From NCBI GenBank assembly GCA_025677825.1, contig JAIXMO010000026.1, positions 310,001-374,000 of the forward strand: DNA of 64,000 nt, given 5' to 3'. Positions 49,135 to 60,400 of this stretch are shown here, in pieces. A model generated the notes under the pieces. The model did no database searches. It was not told the DNA's origin and saw only the letters and a list, made by a program, of their open reading frames with translations. Made by a program: the position numbers and the translations under genes. The DNA comes from Helicostylum pulchrum (taxonomy: Eukaryota; Mucoromycota; Mucoromycetes; Mucorales; Mucoraceae). Positions within the stretch are counted from its first letter, which is position 1, and every line of letters starts with the position of its first letter.

Positions 49135-50172
49135 AGGTATCTCTTTGATAAACTCTATTACCCCACCATCATTGTCTTTATTTACGCATACCATCCATCT
49201 CCTCTCAATTGATATACGAAAGCAAAAATTAAATACAAATATCAGAGCACATTTCTGTTTTATCGCCCTTTTTTCATCGTAAATGTAATATATTACATAT
49301 TCCCTTTTTTTAAAACACCATTGCTCAATAAACAAACAATATCATATGTGGTGAAATACACCCACAATAAATTATAATAGACGCATACAAAACCAACAGA
49401 TTATTAGTAGTTATGCGCTATAAAAGTTCACTTCCAAATAAATGAGTTCTTCATCTCTATACGATTCCACCCCAGACTACTTCTATGAGAAGAGAGCTGG
49501 CGGAGAGAACTACAGAAGATGATCTTCTAGATGTTAATTATGACGCCACTGTTAATGGACGGGGTAAAGGTAAACTTTAATTATTTCCTAAGACTTTTAG
49601 AAACCTTTTTAATCAAGTATTTTCTAATAAACCATATGTAAAAGGACTATACTCGATTTCTATTTGTTTTTTATTCGTAATTTTTCCAGTGCAAATCAAC
49701 ATAATTTGCCACATCATACAAAGAAAAAATAGTTACAAAAGCTAGTTGATCATTATAAATAATATATAGGACATTTAAGAGGATTAAGGTGCGTCTTCAC
49801 TAGAATAGTCAATTTTTAAAAATTGGAACATTTTCAAAATGACTTTCGGCTCCGCTTATTTCCATATATGTATTGGGCTTCTGATCGCGACATTGAGAAT
49901 TCAGCAATGAAATGGTCATTACGTAAAATGATTACAAATGTACACACCACTTAGAGGGAAGCTATCATTTCAGGATTCAAACTTATATTTGAAGTTTGCA
50001 CTGGTATACACGTGCGACAGCGCAGTTTATTACACTATCCCTAGTAGAATTCGTATTTGTGTATGGATCTCGTTGAGAGTATTTGTTGATGTATGAGGAG
50101 CGTCGTCAATGTAGCAGTCCCAATAATGTTTCCATACGATAAAATTGGTGGTCGTAAAATTGGGGAACTGCG
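49135..50172. other. Intergenic region with element-end-like sequence
   Basis: No gene seen. A 23-bp stretch at 49784-49806 is nearly the same as the border of the Tc1-like element at 53441. Confidence 0.4.
49784..49806. repeat. Short repeat shared with the Tc1-like element border
   Basis: Begins TTAAGGTGCGTCT and ends TAGAAT, matching 53441-53463 except at three or four central bases. May be a solo terminal repeat or the edge of a decayed copy. Confidence 0.5.
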
Positions 50173-50529
50173 CTAGATAGGTGTATGTTGGAAGGGAATT
50201 GCAGGTGGACTAAACTTTTTTAATTGTTCCAAAGTCATTAGATACTTGTAGGTAATATATTTGCATATAGCTTGACCAAATCGATAACTTGAATGGGCGT
50301 AAACAAGAAAATGATCAGCGAGTGTCTCTTTACAAACTGGACAGTCTGAAGACTCTTTTTTTCCGAATGGTGAGATGAAGATATTGTCCTGTTGGTAATT
50401 TAAGTAAAAGGACCTTGTACCACATTTGTCTTGCTGGCAGTAGCATAGGAATTGACAGAAAAGTTTGAGTCTTGTGGTTGGTATTGAGAGAGTTCGTTTA
50501 AGAGCCTTAGTATGTCTACGCAATCGCAT
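50173..50529 (-). pseudogene. Possible non-LTR retrotransposon zinc-binding fragment
   Basis: The open frame contains SSDCPVCKETLADHFLVYAH, which resembles the C-x-x-C-x(n)-H-F-L zinc-binding segment found after reverse transcriptase in LINE ORF2. It lies 850 bp from a clearer LINE fragment in the same orientation. No reverse-transcriptase motif adjoins it. Weak call. Confidence 0.3.
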
Positions 50530-51060
50530 ATTTTTTTAGGTAAAAGTGGTCTTCCGCTATCGATTTGCAAACATAGTGCCATTTTTATGGAAACATGGTA
50601 TTAGCCCCCGCAAGAATACATCGGTCTCTGCAGGAGAACCAAATCCAATGCCAATCTTCAGTGGATTCGTATGACCCCTTTCCAGCTGCCACATTGGCTA
50701 GATGAAAACAACTAGAAATGGCAGTCCATCTCCTACACTTTCGTGTTTTAATTCACGCGAACAGTTTCTGTTTTCACAACATTATATACATCAAATAAAA
50801 CACAGTATTTTAGTACACATTCAATAACTTCATAATCTCCTATAAAAAAAGAGGTTACCTTTTCTCGTCAGAAGCTGCAAAGCTGCACATCAAAGAAGAG
50901 CAGTAGCGCCGTTAGCCAGACCAGGGCCTTTTAAGACCTCCAACGTTACCACATTGGCCACAGACTAGAATGGTGTAAGATTTCGTTGAACAGTCCGCTC
51001 TAAATTGATGTTTATAAGAGAACAACTTTCGTGTTCAAGAGTTCCATTACAAAAAAAGTA
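50530..51060. other. Intergenic region
   Basis: No gene or RNA recognised. Confidence 0.4.
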
Positions 51061-52540
51061 TTTTTTTTTTGTAAAAGTGATTTTTATTAAAAAATAAAAA
51101 TATTAGTCACACATCAATGAGTGGCGGGGCTAGAAAAAAAACGGGGGACGGTAAATATAAAAGAAAAAAATAAACTAATCATTTGTGGAGTAATCGCTCA
51201 ATATGAGTAATTATCCGTAAAGAGGAGGTTTGTAGCTGTAAATGAGGATAAGTTGATATATTATAATTGCCGTGTTGCCAGTAGATAATCCAGAGCTGGT
51301 ATAAGTTAGTGGATATGACTGAGAAATAATATTTAGCATCACGAACATTTGGAGGAAGTTGTAGTTTGCGGATTGATTTGTATCATGTATCAGGGGAAAT
51401 ACCGATGGAAGGAAAATAGTGTTGTAGGACTAGTTTCCAGAGTGTCCACTTTATATCGCACTCGACCAGGAAATGACGTGTCGTATCAGTATGTTCACCA
51501 CATAGGGAGCAAGTAGATGATGATACCATACCATATTTGAGGAGAACCTTTTTAGTAGGAAGACAGTTAGAAAGGCTACGAAAGTATAGAGTACAAGAAT
51601 TGGGATACATAAGACAAGTCCAGAAGGTTTTGACAACAGAGGAGGAATGCTTTACAGGAAGAGGAGAGGAAGACTGGATACCTTCCCGCACATTTTGAGA
51701 GCTGTACTATTTCCATACGGAGAAGCTAGTGATATCAATTGCCATGGAGTGACTAGAACATTTAACCATAGAAGGCAATTCTTCAAAAATATAAGGCCAA
51801 ATACTGGACTGGAGCTTGAAGATACGAGTTAGCAGAATATCGTTATACAACTGTTGACATAGACGAGAATATCTTACATATTCACCAGTGACACGGAGGC
51901 GAAGGCGATTTTGATCGAAACCAAAAATAAAAAACTGACCACATAGGAATGTTTTATGTTTAAGGGTTCAGTGGTTATCATCAGGCAGCATGATGGCCTT
52001 ATATAGTGGAAGATCAAGTAACGTGGCGAGAGGGAGCTCAGGGAGGGAAACGGACTCATTATTTTGAATAATGTCAAAGGCCCTAAAGATAGCGTGCCAT
52101 ATAGAGAGGTTGGTGTCACAAATACGACTTTTACGATATTCCGGGAAGTAGAACGGAACCGAGAGACAGTGAGCTGATTTAGAGAACAGTAATAGATGGT
52201 TAAGTACAAACAGACAAACGAAGGATGAATGAAGTGAGGAATCAAAAATGTACTTGAGCCATCGTTTCTGGAGAATTGTATGTTGTATGACTGGATCGAG
52301 AACTTTTAATCCACCATATGTCCACGGGAGAAAGATCACTTTTTTTTTCAAAGCAGGGTGTTTCTTTTGCCAAATAAATTGATATATGGAGGATCGAAGA
52401 CGCTGGAAGAATCTCTCGGTCGATTGCAGGAGTCGCAAGGAATACCAAATTTTGGAGAGAATCAATACATTCATAATAGTTACTCGCTTTAGGGTTGATA
52501 GCTGTCGCTGAGAATAGATTTGATATTGAGTTACAAAAAA
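51061..52540 (-). mobile_element. 5'-truncated, decayed non-LTR (LINE) retrotransposon, ORF2 C-terminal part
   Basis: On the minus strand, a frame running down to 51968 reads QRQLSTLKRVTIMNVLILSK, IWYSLRLLQSTERFFQRLRS and FIWQKKHPALKKKVIF with YGGLKVLDP. This is the conserved region after the reverse-transcriptase domain in fungal LINEs. After a frameshift near 51965 and a stop near 51700 comes the zinc-binding tail: LPTKKVLLKYGM, CSLCGEHTDTTRHFLVECDI. The T-run at 51061-51070 is the poly(A) tail in element orientation, so the 3' end is present. The catalytic YxDD core and all upstream sequence are missing, as expected from 5' truncation. Not active. Confidence 0.85.
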
Positions 52541-53043
52541 AGTAAGAAATAAAATGGTTTTTTTCCCCAGTTATTCTTGGTACGGGGATTAAAAATGAGT
52601 TCCATTTTTCCTGTAATTATACGCAGACCTTCGTCAGTTTTTAAAGGGTATTATACTCCGTCCCTCCGACCGCGTTTTTTTACCGCAGCGCAGCGACGGT
52701 CAAAAAACGCGGTTCCTGGAGGGTAATTCGACGGTGCGAGTTTTTCAGCTGGCACGACACTGTAGTATAGCCTTTCGAAGATGCAATAGAACTGGTATCA
52801 CCATAAAAAAAGACTGAACCACAACTCCTATCTCTCGAAAGAAAATAACATCGCCAATCCGAGAAGCTGAAGTTTGGCGTTAAAAGAATAAAGTAGCGAT
52901 GGTTAGAACATAGTAGTAGTAGACGTTGGAATTAAAAGTTTAAAATTTTTCATGTGTATAAGTATCAGTAAAAAATATATCTTATAATTTTAAAAAGTAT
53001 TCTTTAAAACATTTACAAAAAAAAAAGGTTTCATGTAATTTGA
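52541..53043. other. Intergenic region holding a GC-rich hairpin
   Basis: Lies between the truncated end of the LINE and the next fragment. Its notable content is the hairpin at 52670-52712. Otherwise no gene is seen. Confidence 0.5.
52670..52712. repeat. GC-rich inverted repeat, 15-bp arms
   Basis: Left arm CCGCGTTTTTTTACC, 13-nt loop GCAGCGCAGCGAC, right arm GGTCAAAAAACGCGG; 14 of 15 positions pair. Flanks TCCCTCC / GGAGG could extend it with small bulges. Its composition stands out from the AT-rich surroundings. Confidence 0.8.
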
Positions 53044-53440
53044 TTAAAGTGTGTTTCTCTTGGTTCCCTGAGCAAACAGAAAAATTGATTCAAAGCAACA
53101 GTACTTCTTATCGAGTGTATTAAAAGTGCTTAAAACACCGTAATGAATCTTGACAAGGTCAGTTCCGTACTTTGACAGATCTGGTGTCCTATAGATCCAA
53201 AGACAAACTAGAAAAAAATCCTTGATGCATTTTTGATTTGTGGTCCTTTTCATTTCCTCTGTAACTTTTAAACTTTTCACGACCTCTTCAATTGACTCCA
53301 AGTCATTCTTTTTCATGGCAGTAAAAACCTTTGAAGAGTTTGTCTGGCATTCATAACTGTTAGAATTATTTGCCTTAAAAAAAAATATATTGTCACCATC
53401 TAAATCATCAATTAGAGACCTGAGTATTGGCGATATAAAT
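53044..53440 (-). pseudogene. C-terminal fragment of an unknown protein, cut by the Tc1-like element
   Basis: Open frame with no stop from the border of the Tc1-like element to 53044: LKFISPILRSLIDDLDGDN, then FTAMKKNDLESIEEVVKSLK and TPDLSKYGTDLVKIHYGVL, ending GTKRNTL. The frame is open to the exact border (53440/53441), as if the gene was split by insertion. I do not recognise the family. It is lysine-rich and mostly helical in character. Confidence 0.45.
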
Positions 53441-54305
53441 TTAAGGTGCGTCTGGATTAGAATGAAACAAAAAGCAAATCTGTGTCATTTTTTCGGGGTA
53501 CAAATACCTTTATAATAAGCATTTATGTCCATACAAAAGGATAGTTAGCAATATTCGTGTACAGTAATGCGTTACATTAATAAATTATAACTACACTTTT
53601 ATTCAAAAATTATGTGTCACTTTTGGAGAAAATAAAATAAAATAAAGGAAAGGAAAGGAAAAATTAGTAAAAAGTTAATTACTTCGAAAATAAATATAAA
53701 AACAGCAAAAGAGACAAACAGAACGAAGAGGTAGACAGAATGAAGAGACGGAATGAAGGATAAAAGATATGAAAGAAATAAAAAAGCAGATGGTTAGCCT
53801 AGTGAACAAATGAAACGAATCATTTGAGCTTTGTACGAGCCAGCTCACCCCACGCATTTTCGATCGGATTAATATTAGGACTTTGAGCAGGCCAGTACTC
53901 AAAGCCTTGGATTCCAGCCTTCCTTTCTTCCACCATCTCGCATATCTTCCAGTGTGACACGAGGCGCCGTCTTCTCGGAATATAAACTCCTTACCATGGT
54001 CCTTTTAAGTTTTTGAAACTAGAAAGCTCCTACTCAAACAGTTGACATACTCGTCCTGGCCGACGGAACCTTTTAATGTCATTATAGGGCTTCAAAACAC
54101 GCCCACGGCCGCGGGTGAAATCTGAAAGGTCTTTTCCTCTTTTACTGACTTTGTTATGTCTGAAAGTCGCATTATAGTGATATATAAGTTAAAGTGACAG
54201 AACGGTTTCTTTAAAAGTCTTTACAAAATGAAAGATGTTTGGTTTTATTATTTGACATTAAAGTGAAGGCTTTATATTAAAATACATGGTTTAAATGACG
54301 GATGC
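53441..54305 (-). mobile_element. Tc1/mariner-type element with broken transposase
   Basis: On the minus strand, 54160-53820 encodes IMTLKGSVGQDEYVNCLS, EFIFREDGASCHTG and, after a one-base frameshift, EYWPAQSPNINPIENAWGEL then ARTKLK and stop. The EDGASCHTG and WPAQSPNINPIEN..WGEL blocks are the second Asp and the Glu motifs of the Tc1 DDE transposase. There are also a stop and missing bases between the first blocks. The N-terminal DNA-binding domain and first catalytic Asp are not recognisable. Left border TTAAGGTGCGTCTGGATTAG; a poor inverted match (GGATGCACTTTAA) lies near 54300. Inactive. Confidence 0.8.
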
Positions 54306-54327
54306 ACTTTAAAGAGTGTACGTTTCT

Positions 54328-54842
54328 GGATACACAACAAACCTATAATAAAAAACTTACCAGTGAAGTATTAAAGCCTTTGTCGTTTCGAAAATCAAAT
54401 TTTCAAGCAATAACTCTATTATGACCTGAATGACCTAAAACTGGTAAATACATAACCTGAAAATCAAACTTGGTCCTAATACTGTACAGGTTTTCAGGGA
54501 TTGGTCGTCACCCAACGTCATATATCAAGACCCCACAAGAAATAAGGCACTTATTTCGATGTTAAAGAAGAACGGGTTTGTGGTCTATATGATAAATGAG
54601 CTTCGATGCCCTCCCTGTGAAAAAAAAATAGGAAACTTTAAAACTGTGAAAACCCCTCGCCCCCAAAAACGACGAAAGATGTCGACCGCGGTATGTCGAG
54701 AGATTGTTGAGGTAAGTCAAAGAAAAAATAGCAAACTAATCACTAGTATCTAATGCAAGAGCCACGCAGAAAATAAAGGGGAAGAAATGAGGTTAAGGAC
54801 ACCGAACAAAACAGTGAAAATCTACCAAAGTTACCGCTTTGG
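54328..54842 (+). pseudogene. Fanzor-like (eukaryotic TnpB-related) C-terminal relic, copy D
   Basis: Broken frames give LSFRKSNFQAITLLYD, NLKIKLGPNTVQVFRDWSSP and PTRNKALISMLKKNGF, then VVYMINELRCPPCEKK, FKTVKTPRPQKRRKMST and VCREIVE. The continuous last frame starts at 54559. This matches the end of Fanzor/OrfB zinc-ribbon proteins: an (F)GDWS-like strand, a helix, the E-x-C-x-x-C zinc start and a PRP-rich turn. The motif Asp is kept (RDW in place of GDW). Frames shift at about 54440, and stops follow 54710. It is an inverted, mostly near-identical copy of 15591-15935 and longer by about 160 nt before the hairpin. Adjacent to the Tc1-like element. Family call by recognition only. Confidence 0.62.
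54825..54842 (+). repeat. Terminal hairpin of Fanzor-like relic D
   Basis: CCAAAGTTACCGCTTTGG, identical to the hairpin of copy A in inverse orientation and one base different from copy C. Confidence 0.75.
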
Positions 54843-55291
54843 CTTATTAATGCACGGTGTTGTCTTTTCTATATCCACATTCCGGCCCAGAGTTTTTCTT
54901 CTTTTGGGAGCTTCTGGGTGTGTACTATGCTTTACTTTTTATAAATGACCACGCGTTTTTTCTATTGAATTACTCTGCAATTTTGCAAGAGAAAAGAAGG
55001 AAAAGAAGGTGGAGTTCTTTTTTTAAACCTATTTTTTTATTTTATCTGTAACTTTAAAAAAGACATTGTTTTTTAAAACGGTTATCTACACATTTCTTTT
55101 GAACTTCTTTTAAGAGGGACCTTTTCTTATAAGCATTAGGCATCAAAATGAATGTAAGAAAGTGACGGTCCATTTAGTGTTCGGTCCGGCGTATAACAAA
55201 CAAAAAGCACAGAAAATAAACAACCAATAGGTATTTTTTCATACCATTATTTAAAAAAAACCTGCCAAAAAAATTATTAAAAAACTTCATC
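54843..55291. promoter_or_regulatory. Intergenic region upstream of SSXT gene
   Basis: No gene seen. T-rich, ending with an A-rich leader before the ATG at 55292. Confidence 0.4.
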
Positions 55292-55540
55292 ATGAATCCT
55301 TATACAAATCAAGGTAATAATGCATACCTTCCATATGGTCAACAGCAACCACAATATATGGCCAACTTACCACCCGACATACAATCTGTTGTAAACGGTT
55401 TCCCTACCCAAAAGATTGACGGTAATGCGAGTAACACCAGTGGCAGCCCTCAACAACAACCCGCTTCATTTGATCCAGCTTTGATGGCGAACTTGATTGC
55501 CAAAAGACAAATGTATGGGCAATCTTCACAACCACAACCA

Positions 55541-55573
<33 letters not shown>

Positions 55574-57188
55574 TCTTTTAGTCCTACTAACTCACCCATG
55601 GCTGGATCCCCCGCAATTTCTTCCATGCAACAGCAACAAAGTCCAAGACAACAACAAAGTCCAATGATGAATAATGCTGTCATGGCACAATTACAACAAC
55701 AACAACAACAACAACAAGGCTATAGAACTCCTAATATGAATAATACCAGCATGAATACACCCAATACATCCAATATCAATACACCTAACATGAGCACACC
55801 CAACATGAGTACGCCCAACTTGAGTACGCCTAATAATATGGGCACTCCCAACATGACCCCTAACCAACAGTTACAATGGAGCAAACAACAACAGCAAATT
55901 GCTCAAATGCAACGTATGGATGACCAACAACGTCATCAATTCATCTTGATGCAGCAGCAACAACATTTAAGAAAGCAACAAATGCAACAAATGCAACAAA
56001 TGCAGGCTCAACAACAACAGCAACAACAACAGGCTCAACAGCAAGCTCAACAACAACAGGCCCAACAAGCTCAACAGCAAGCTCAACAACAGGCTCAACA
56101 ACAAGCTCAACAGGTACAACAAACGCCTGTTATACCTAATAATACTACGATATCACCAATGAGTGAGCAACAATCGTCACCTATGGTAGGATTAGATATG
56201 TTGACAGAAGGAAAAATATTATCACCCGTTAATAATGTTACACCTACAACAAATATAGCCGCTGGAACTGATATAAATACCAAACGTGTAGAAGTTGTAA
56301 GTAAAACAAGAGGGGTTTTTTTTTTTTAATTTTTTTCGTGTAATAATAACAACGTATACACATGTGTTAGATTTTAGCGTTGAATATAGAATTGATTAGA
56401 TTATGTATCGAGAGTCAAAATACAGGAGTTAGTTTAGAACCCAACTTGGGCATGTAAGTTATTATATTTACAAAAAGAAACGAAAAAGGCAGCATAACTA
56501 ATTTACAGAGGAAAAAAAAAAAAGATACCAAGCTAGATTGCAATCTAATTTGACATATCTTGCTACAATGGCAGACATTTCGATGGTTAAACCAGGTGAA
56601 GAATATAAAGCACCATCGCCACCCGACCTTAAACCTTTACCACCACCAAAATCCGATATTGGTAAAAAGATTCACGAAATCCTAAGTACAGCACAGGGAT
56701 TATTTAATGAACGTAAAGAAGAATCACCACGTAATAATAATAATAATAATTTACAACAACAAATGATGCGTCAACAAGCAGCTGCAATGCGTCAACAACA
56801 ACAACAACAATTCTTGAAATCATCTAGCCCAACTTCTACACCAACTACGCCACGCAATATGATGACAATGGATCCTCAATCTATGTTGAGACAACAACAA
56901 CAGCAACAGTTGAGACAACAGCAGCAACAAATGATGATGAGCATGGGAAATGGTTATAATCCTCAAATAGATACTGCATCTCCTACCACACAACAATTTA
57001 ATCCAAACGATTTGTTAGCTTCTAATGGTATGATGAATCCAAATAATATCATGATGAATCCTGGTAATATTATGAATAATATGTATAATAATCAAAATGA
57101 TGACCCAAATAATTATAATAATGTTATGATAATGATGCAAAGACTTCAACAACAGCAACAGCAACAGCAACAAAACCAAAATCAATGA
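55292..57188 (+). CDS. SS18/SSXT-domain, glutamine-rich SWI/SNF-type coactivator, 583 aa
   Basis: Three exons: 55292-56296, 56371-56453 and 56525-57188. The SSXT homology region is split by intron 2: ILALNIELIRLCIESQNTG, then YQARLQSNLTYLATMADIS (about residues 336-385). It has the family's L-I-x-x-C-I, Q-N-x-G and YQ..L..NL.YLA..AD positions. Before it lie polyQ tracts and a MNTPNTSNINTPNMSTPN repeat; after it a Pro-rich segment (SPPDLKPLPPPKSDIGKK) and more polyQ/Asn. In animals and fungi this family sits in SWI/SNF (BAF) remodelling complexes and bridges them to activators. Unlike human SS18, where the domain is N-terminal, here it lies mid-protein. A Mediator-type Q-rich protein was considered, but the SSXT block decides. 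Confidence 0.82.
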
Positions 57189-57423
57189 TTCCGTCTCTCT
57201 CTTCTTTCTCTCTTTCCTACTAAATAAAATAAAAACACATAAACATACATACACAAAAAAGCGGAAACAAAAAAAAAGAAGGCTTTCTTTTTTTACATGA
57301 CTTGTTTATTATTGAGTCACTTTTTTTTTTTTTTTTTTTTTTTTTGGGTTGTAGTTTTTTTTTTTTTCATATAAATAAAAATATTTTTTTTTCTTATATA
57401 TCAAAAGGAAGGAACAACAACAA

Positions 57424-60400
57424 ATGTCGACATTCAATACGGTGGAACGTGAACTTATGTTCCGTAACCCTTCTGATAAGAAGTTCGGTACACCTTCTTT
57501 ACAAGAAGTAGTTGCACCTCACATCGAAGCATTTAACAGTATTAGTGAATTTGGTGAAGGACAACAAGGTTTATTAGACTATGCTGTAGCAGATATTGGA
57601 AGTTTCTCTGTATTTGATAATGCTTCGAATGACATCAATTTAGATCCTACTGGTCAAACACTCGGCAATAAACTTACTTATTGGCTCGAAGACGTCAAAT
57701 TAAATCGTCCCATGGTCAATGAACGTGATACTATCACTGTCTCTCGTCGTATCTATCCTTCCGAATGTCGTGAACGCCTCAACACTTACCGCGGTAAATT
57801 ACAAGGTAAGCTTTGCTGGCGTGTAAACAACGGTCCCGTTCAGTCTGACGTTCGTGATCTTGGTCTTGTTCCCGTCATGGTTCGATCCAATCGTTGTAAC
57901 TTGCACGGAATGTATCCAAAGCAACTTGTAGCTCATCATGAAGAATCGGAAGAAATGGGAGGTTATTTTGTTGTAAACGGTATCGAGAAATTAATTCGTC
58001 TTTTAATTGTACCTCGTCGCAACCATGTCACTGCCATCATTCGTAATTCTTTCCAAAACCGTGGTCCTACTTATTCTACTTATGGTTGTGCCATTCGTTG
58101 TGCTCGTCGTGATCAAACTACTTTAACAAATACGATTCATTACTTGAATGACGGTAATGTCATGTTCCGTTTCGCCTGGCGTAAACAAGAATATCTTTTA
58201 CCTGCCATGTTAGTATTTAATGCATTATGTCCTACATCAGATAAAGAAATTTTTGAAGCACTCTGTCAAGGTGACCGTCAAAACACTTTTTTGACAGATC
58301 GTATTGAATTATTATTAAGATCATTCAAGATTTACGCTCTTTATACTCAAGACCAATGTTTGAGTTATATTGGTGAAAAGTTTAGAGTCACAATGGGTTT
58401 AGACGATGATTTAACTGATAAGGAAATTGGTCAAGCTCTTTTAAAGAAGCTTGTACTTGTTCATATGGACGATAATCGCGACAAATTCAACCTTTTAGCA
58501 TTTATGATTCGTAAACTTTATTCACTTGTTTCAGGTGAATGTGGTGCCGATAACCCAGATGCTCCTCAACATCAAGAAGTACTTTTAGGTGGTCATCTTT
58601 ATACCATGATTATGAAGGAAAAGATTCACGACTGGCTTACCGGTATTAAAATGCAAATTCGTAACGATATTAGATTAAATCCTGCAAAGGTCGATTTCTT
58701 CAACAGTAAGTTTTTTGGTGTTATATATATATATGTGTGTGTGTGTGTGTATATATATTAACTATTTATAATAATAGACACCTATTTCCAAAATACTTAT
58801 CGTAAGGTCAGTAGTGATATTGGTGTTAAAATGTCATACTTTTTAGCCACTGGTAATCTTGTGAGTAAGACAGGTTTAGATCTTCAACAATTTTCAGGTT
58901 TTACAATTGTTGCAGAAAAGTTAAACTTTTTCCGTTACTTGGCACATTTCCGTTGTATTCATCGTGGTGCTTTCTTTGCCGAATTAAAGACAACTGCTGT
59001 TCGTAAATTGCTTCCTGAAGCTTGGGGTTTCCTTTGTCCTGTACATACACCTGATGGTTCTCCTTGTGGTCTTTTAAACCATTTAGCTCACAAGTGTAAG
59101 GTAATCAATGAACCTTTAAATGTCAAAACTATTCCTCGTTTACTTGCTGCCCTTGGCGTATCTCAAAGTTTCCTTCATTCTATCGGCAGACCTGGGGATG
59201 TTGTTGTCATGTTGGATGGTAAGATTATTGGTTGGTGTACACCTGCTACTGCCACTAAGGCAGCTGAAAGTTTAAGAATTTGGAGAGTCAATGGTGAACA
59301 CGGCGTTCCTCTTGATTTAGAAGTTGCACATGTTCCCAACTCTTATGGTGGTGAATACCCTGGTCTTTACATCTTCTCTAGTCCCGCTCGTATGATGCGT
59401 CCTGTCAAGTTCCTCGGCAATGGTAAGACTGATATGATTGGTACATTTGAACAAGTTTATATGGATATTGCTTGTATGGATGATGAAGTCGTTCCTGGTC
59501 TCACCTCTCATCAAGAATTTACACCTACCAACATTCTTTCCATCATTGCTAATCAAACTCCTTTCTCCGATTTCAATCAATCTCCTCGTAACATGTACCA
59601 ATGTCAAATGGGTAAACAAACTATGGGTACACCTAGTACTGTTATGAACCATCGTACTGATAACAAAATGTATCGTATTCAAAACGGTCAAACGCCTGTT
59701 GTTAGAACCAGTCTTTATAATCATTATGGTTTAGATGGTTGGCCTCAAGGTAACAACGCCATTGTTGCTGTTATTTCGTACACTGGTTACGATATGGAGG
59801 ATGCAATGATTTTAAACAAGTCTGCTCACGAACGTGGTTTTGGTTATGGTACTGTCTATAAGGCCGAAATTGTTGATTTGAACGAATACCGCTCTCGTGG
59901 TGAACCCGTTACTTATAGATTTGGCTTAGATCCTGTGAAAGGAAAGAAATACCGTAATAAACTTGGTGATGACGGTTTACCTCATATTGGTGCACACTTA
60001 CTTGCTGACGATCCTCTTTGTTCATACATTGATGAATCCACTGGTAAAAATGTTATCAAGAAATATAAGGGTCCCGAAGATGCCTATGTGGATGAAGTTC
60101 GTATTTTAGGTGATGATAGTGGTAACGGTGAATTACAAAAGGTACATATCAAGTTACGTATTACTCGTTCCCCGGTTATTGGTGATAAATTCTCTTCTCG
60201 TCATGGTCAAAAGGGTGTATGTTCTCAAAAATATCCTGCTATTGATATGCCATTCACTGAATCTGGTATGCAACCTGATGTCATTATTAATCCTCATGCT
60301 TTCCCCTCTCGTATGACCATCGGTATGTTCGTCGAGAGTATTGCTGGTAAGGCTGGTGCCCTTCATGGTATTGCTCAAGATAGTACTCCATTCAAGTTTA

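Noticed and set aside
53675..53902. 75-aa minus-strand ORF (LKVLILIRSKMRG)
   Set aside because: It is the wrong frame of the Tc1 WPAQSPNINPIEN region after the frameshift.
54443..54489. A 46-47 nt intron (GTAAAT...GTACAG) joining the frames in Fanzor-like copy D
   Set aside because: It would restore a frame, but the would-be intron itself encodes NLKIKLGPNTVQ, which fits the family, in both copies. A frameshift is more likely, though the intron cannot be excluded.
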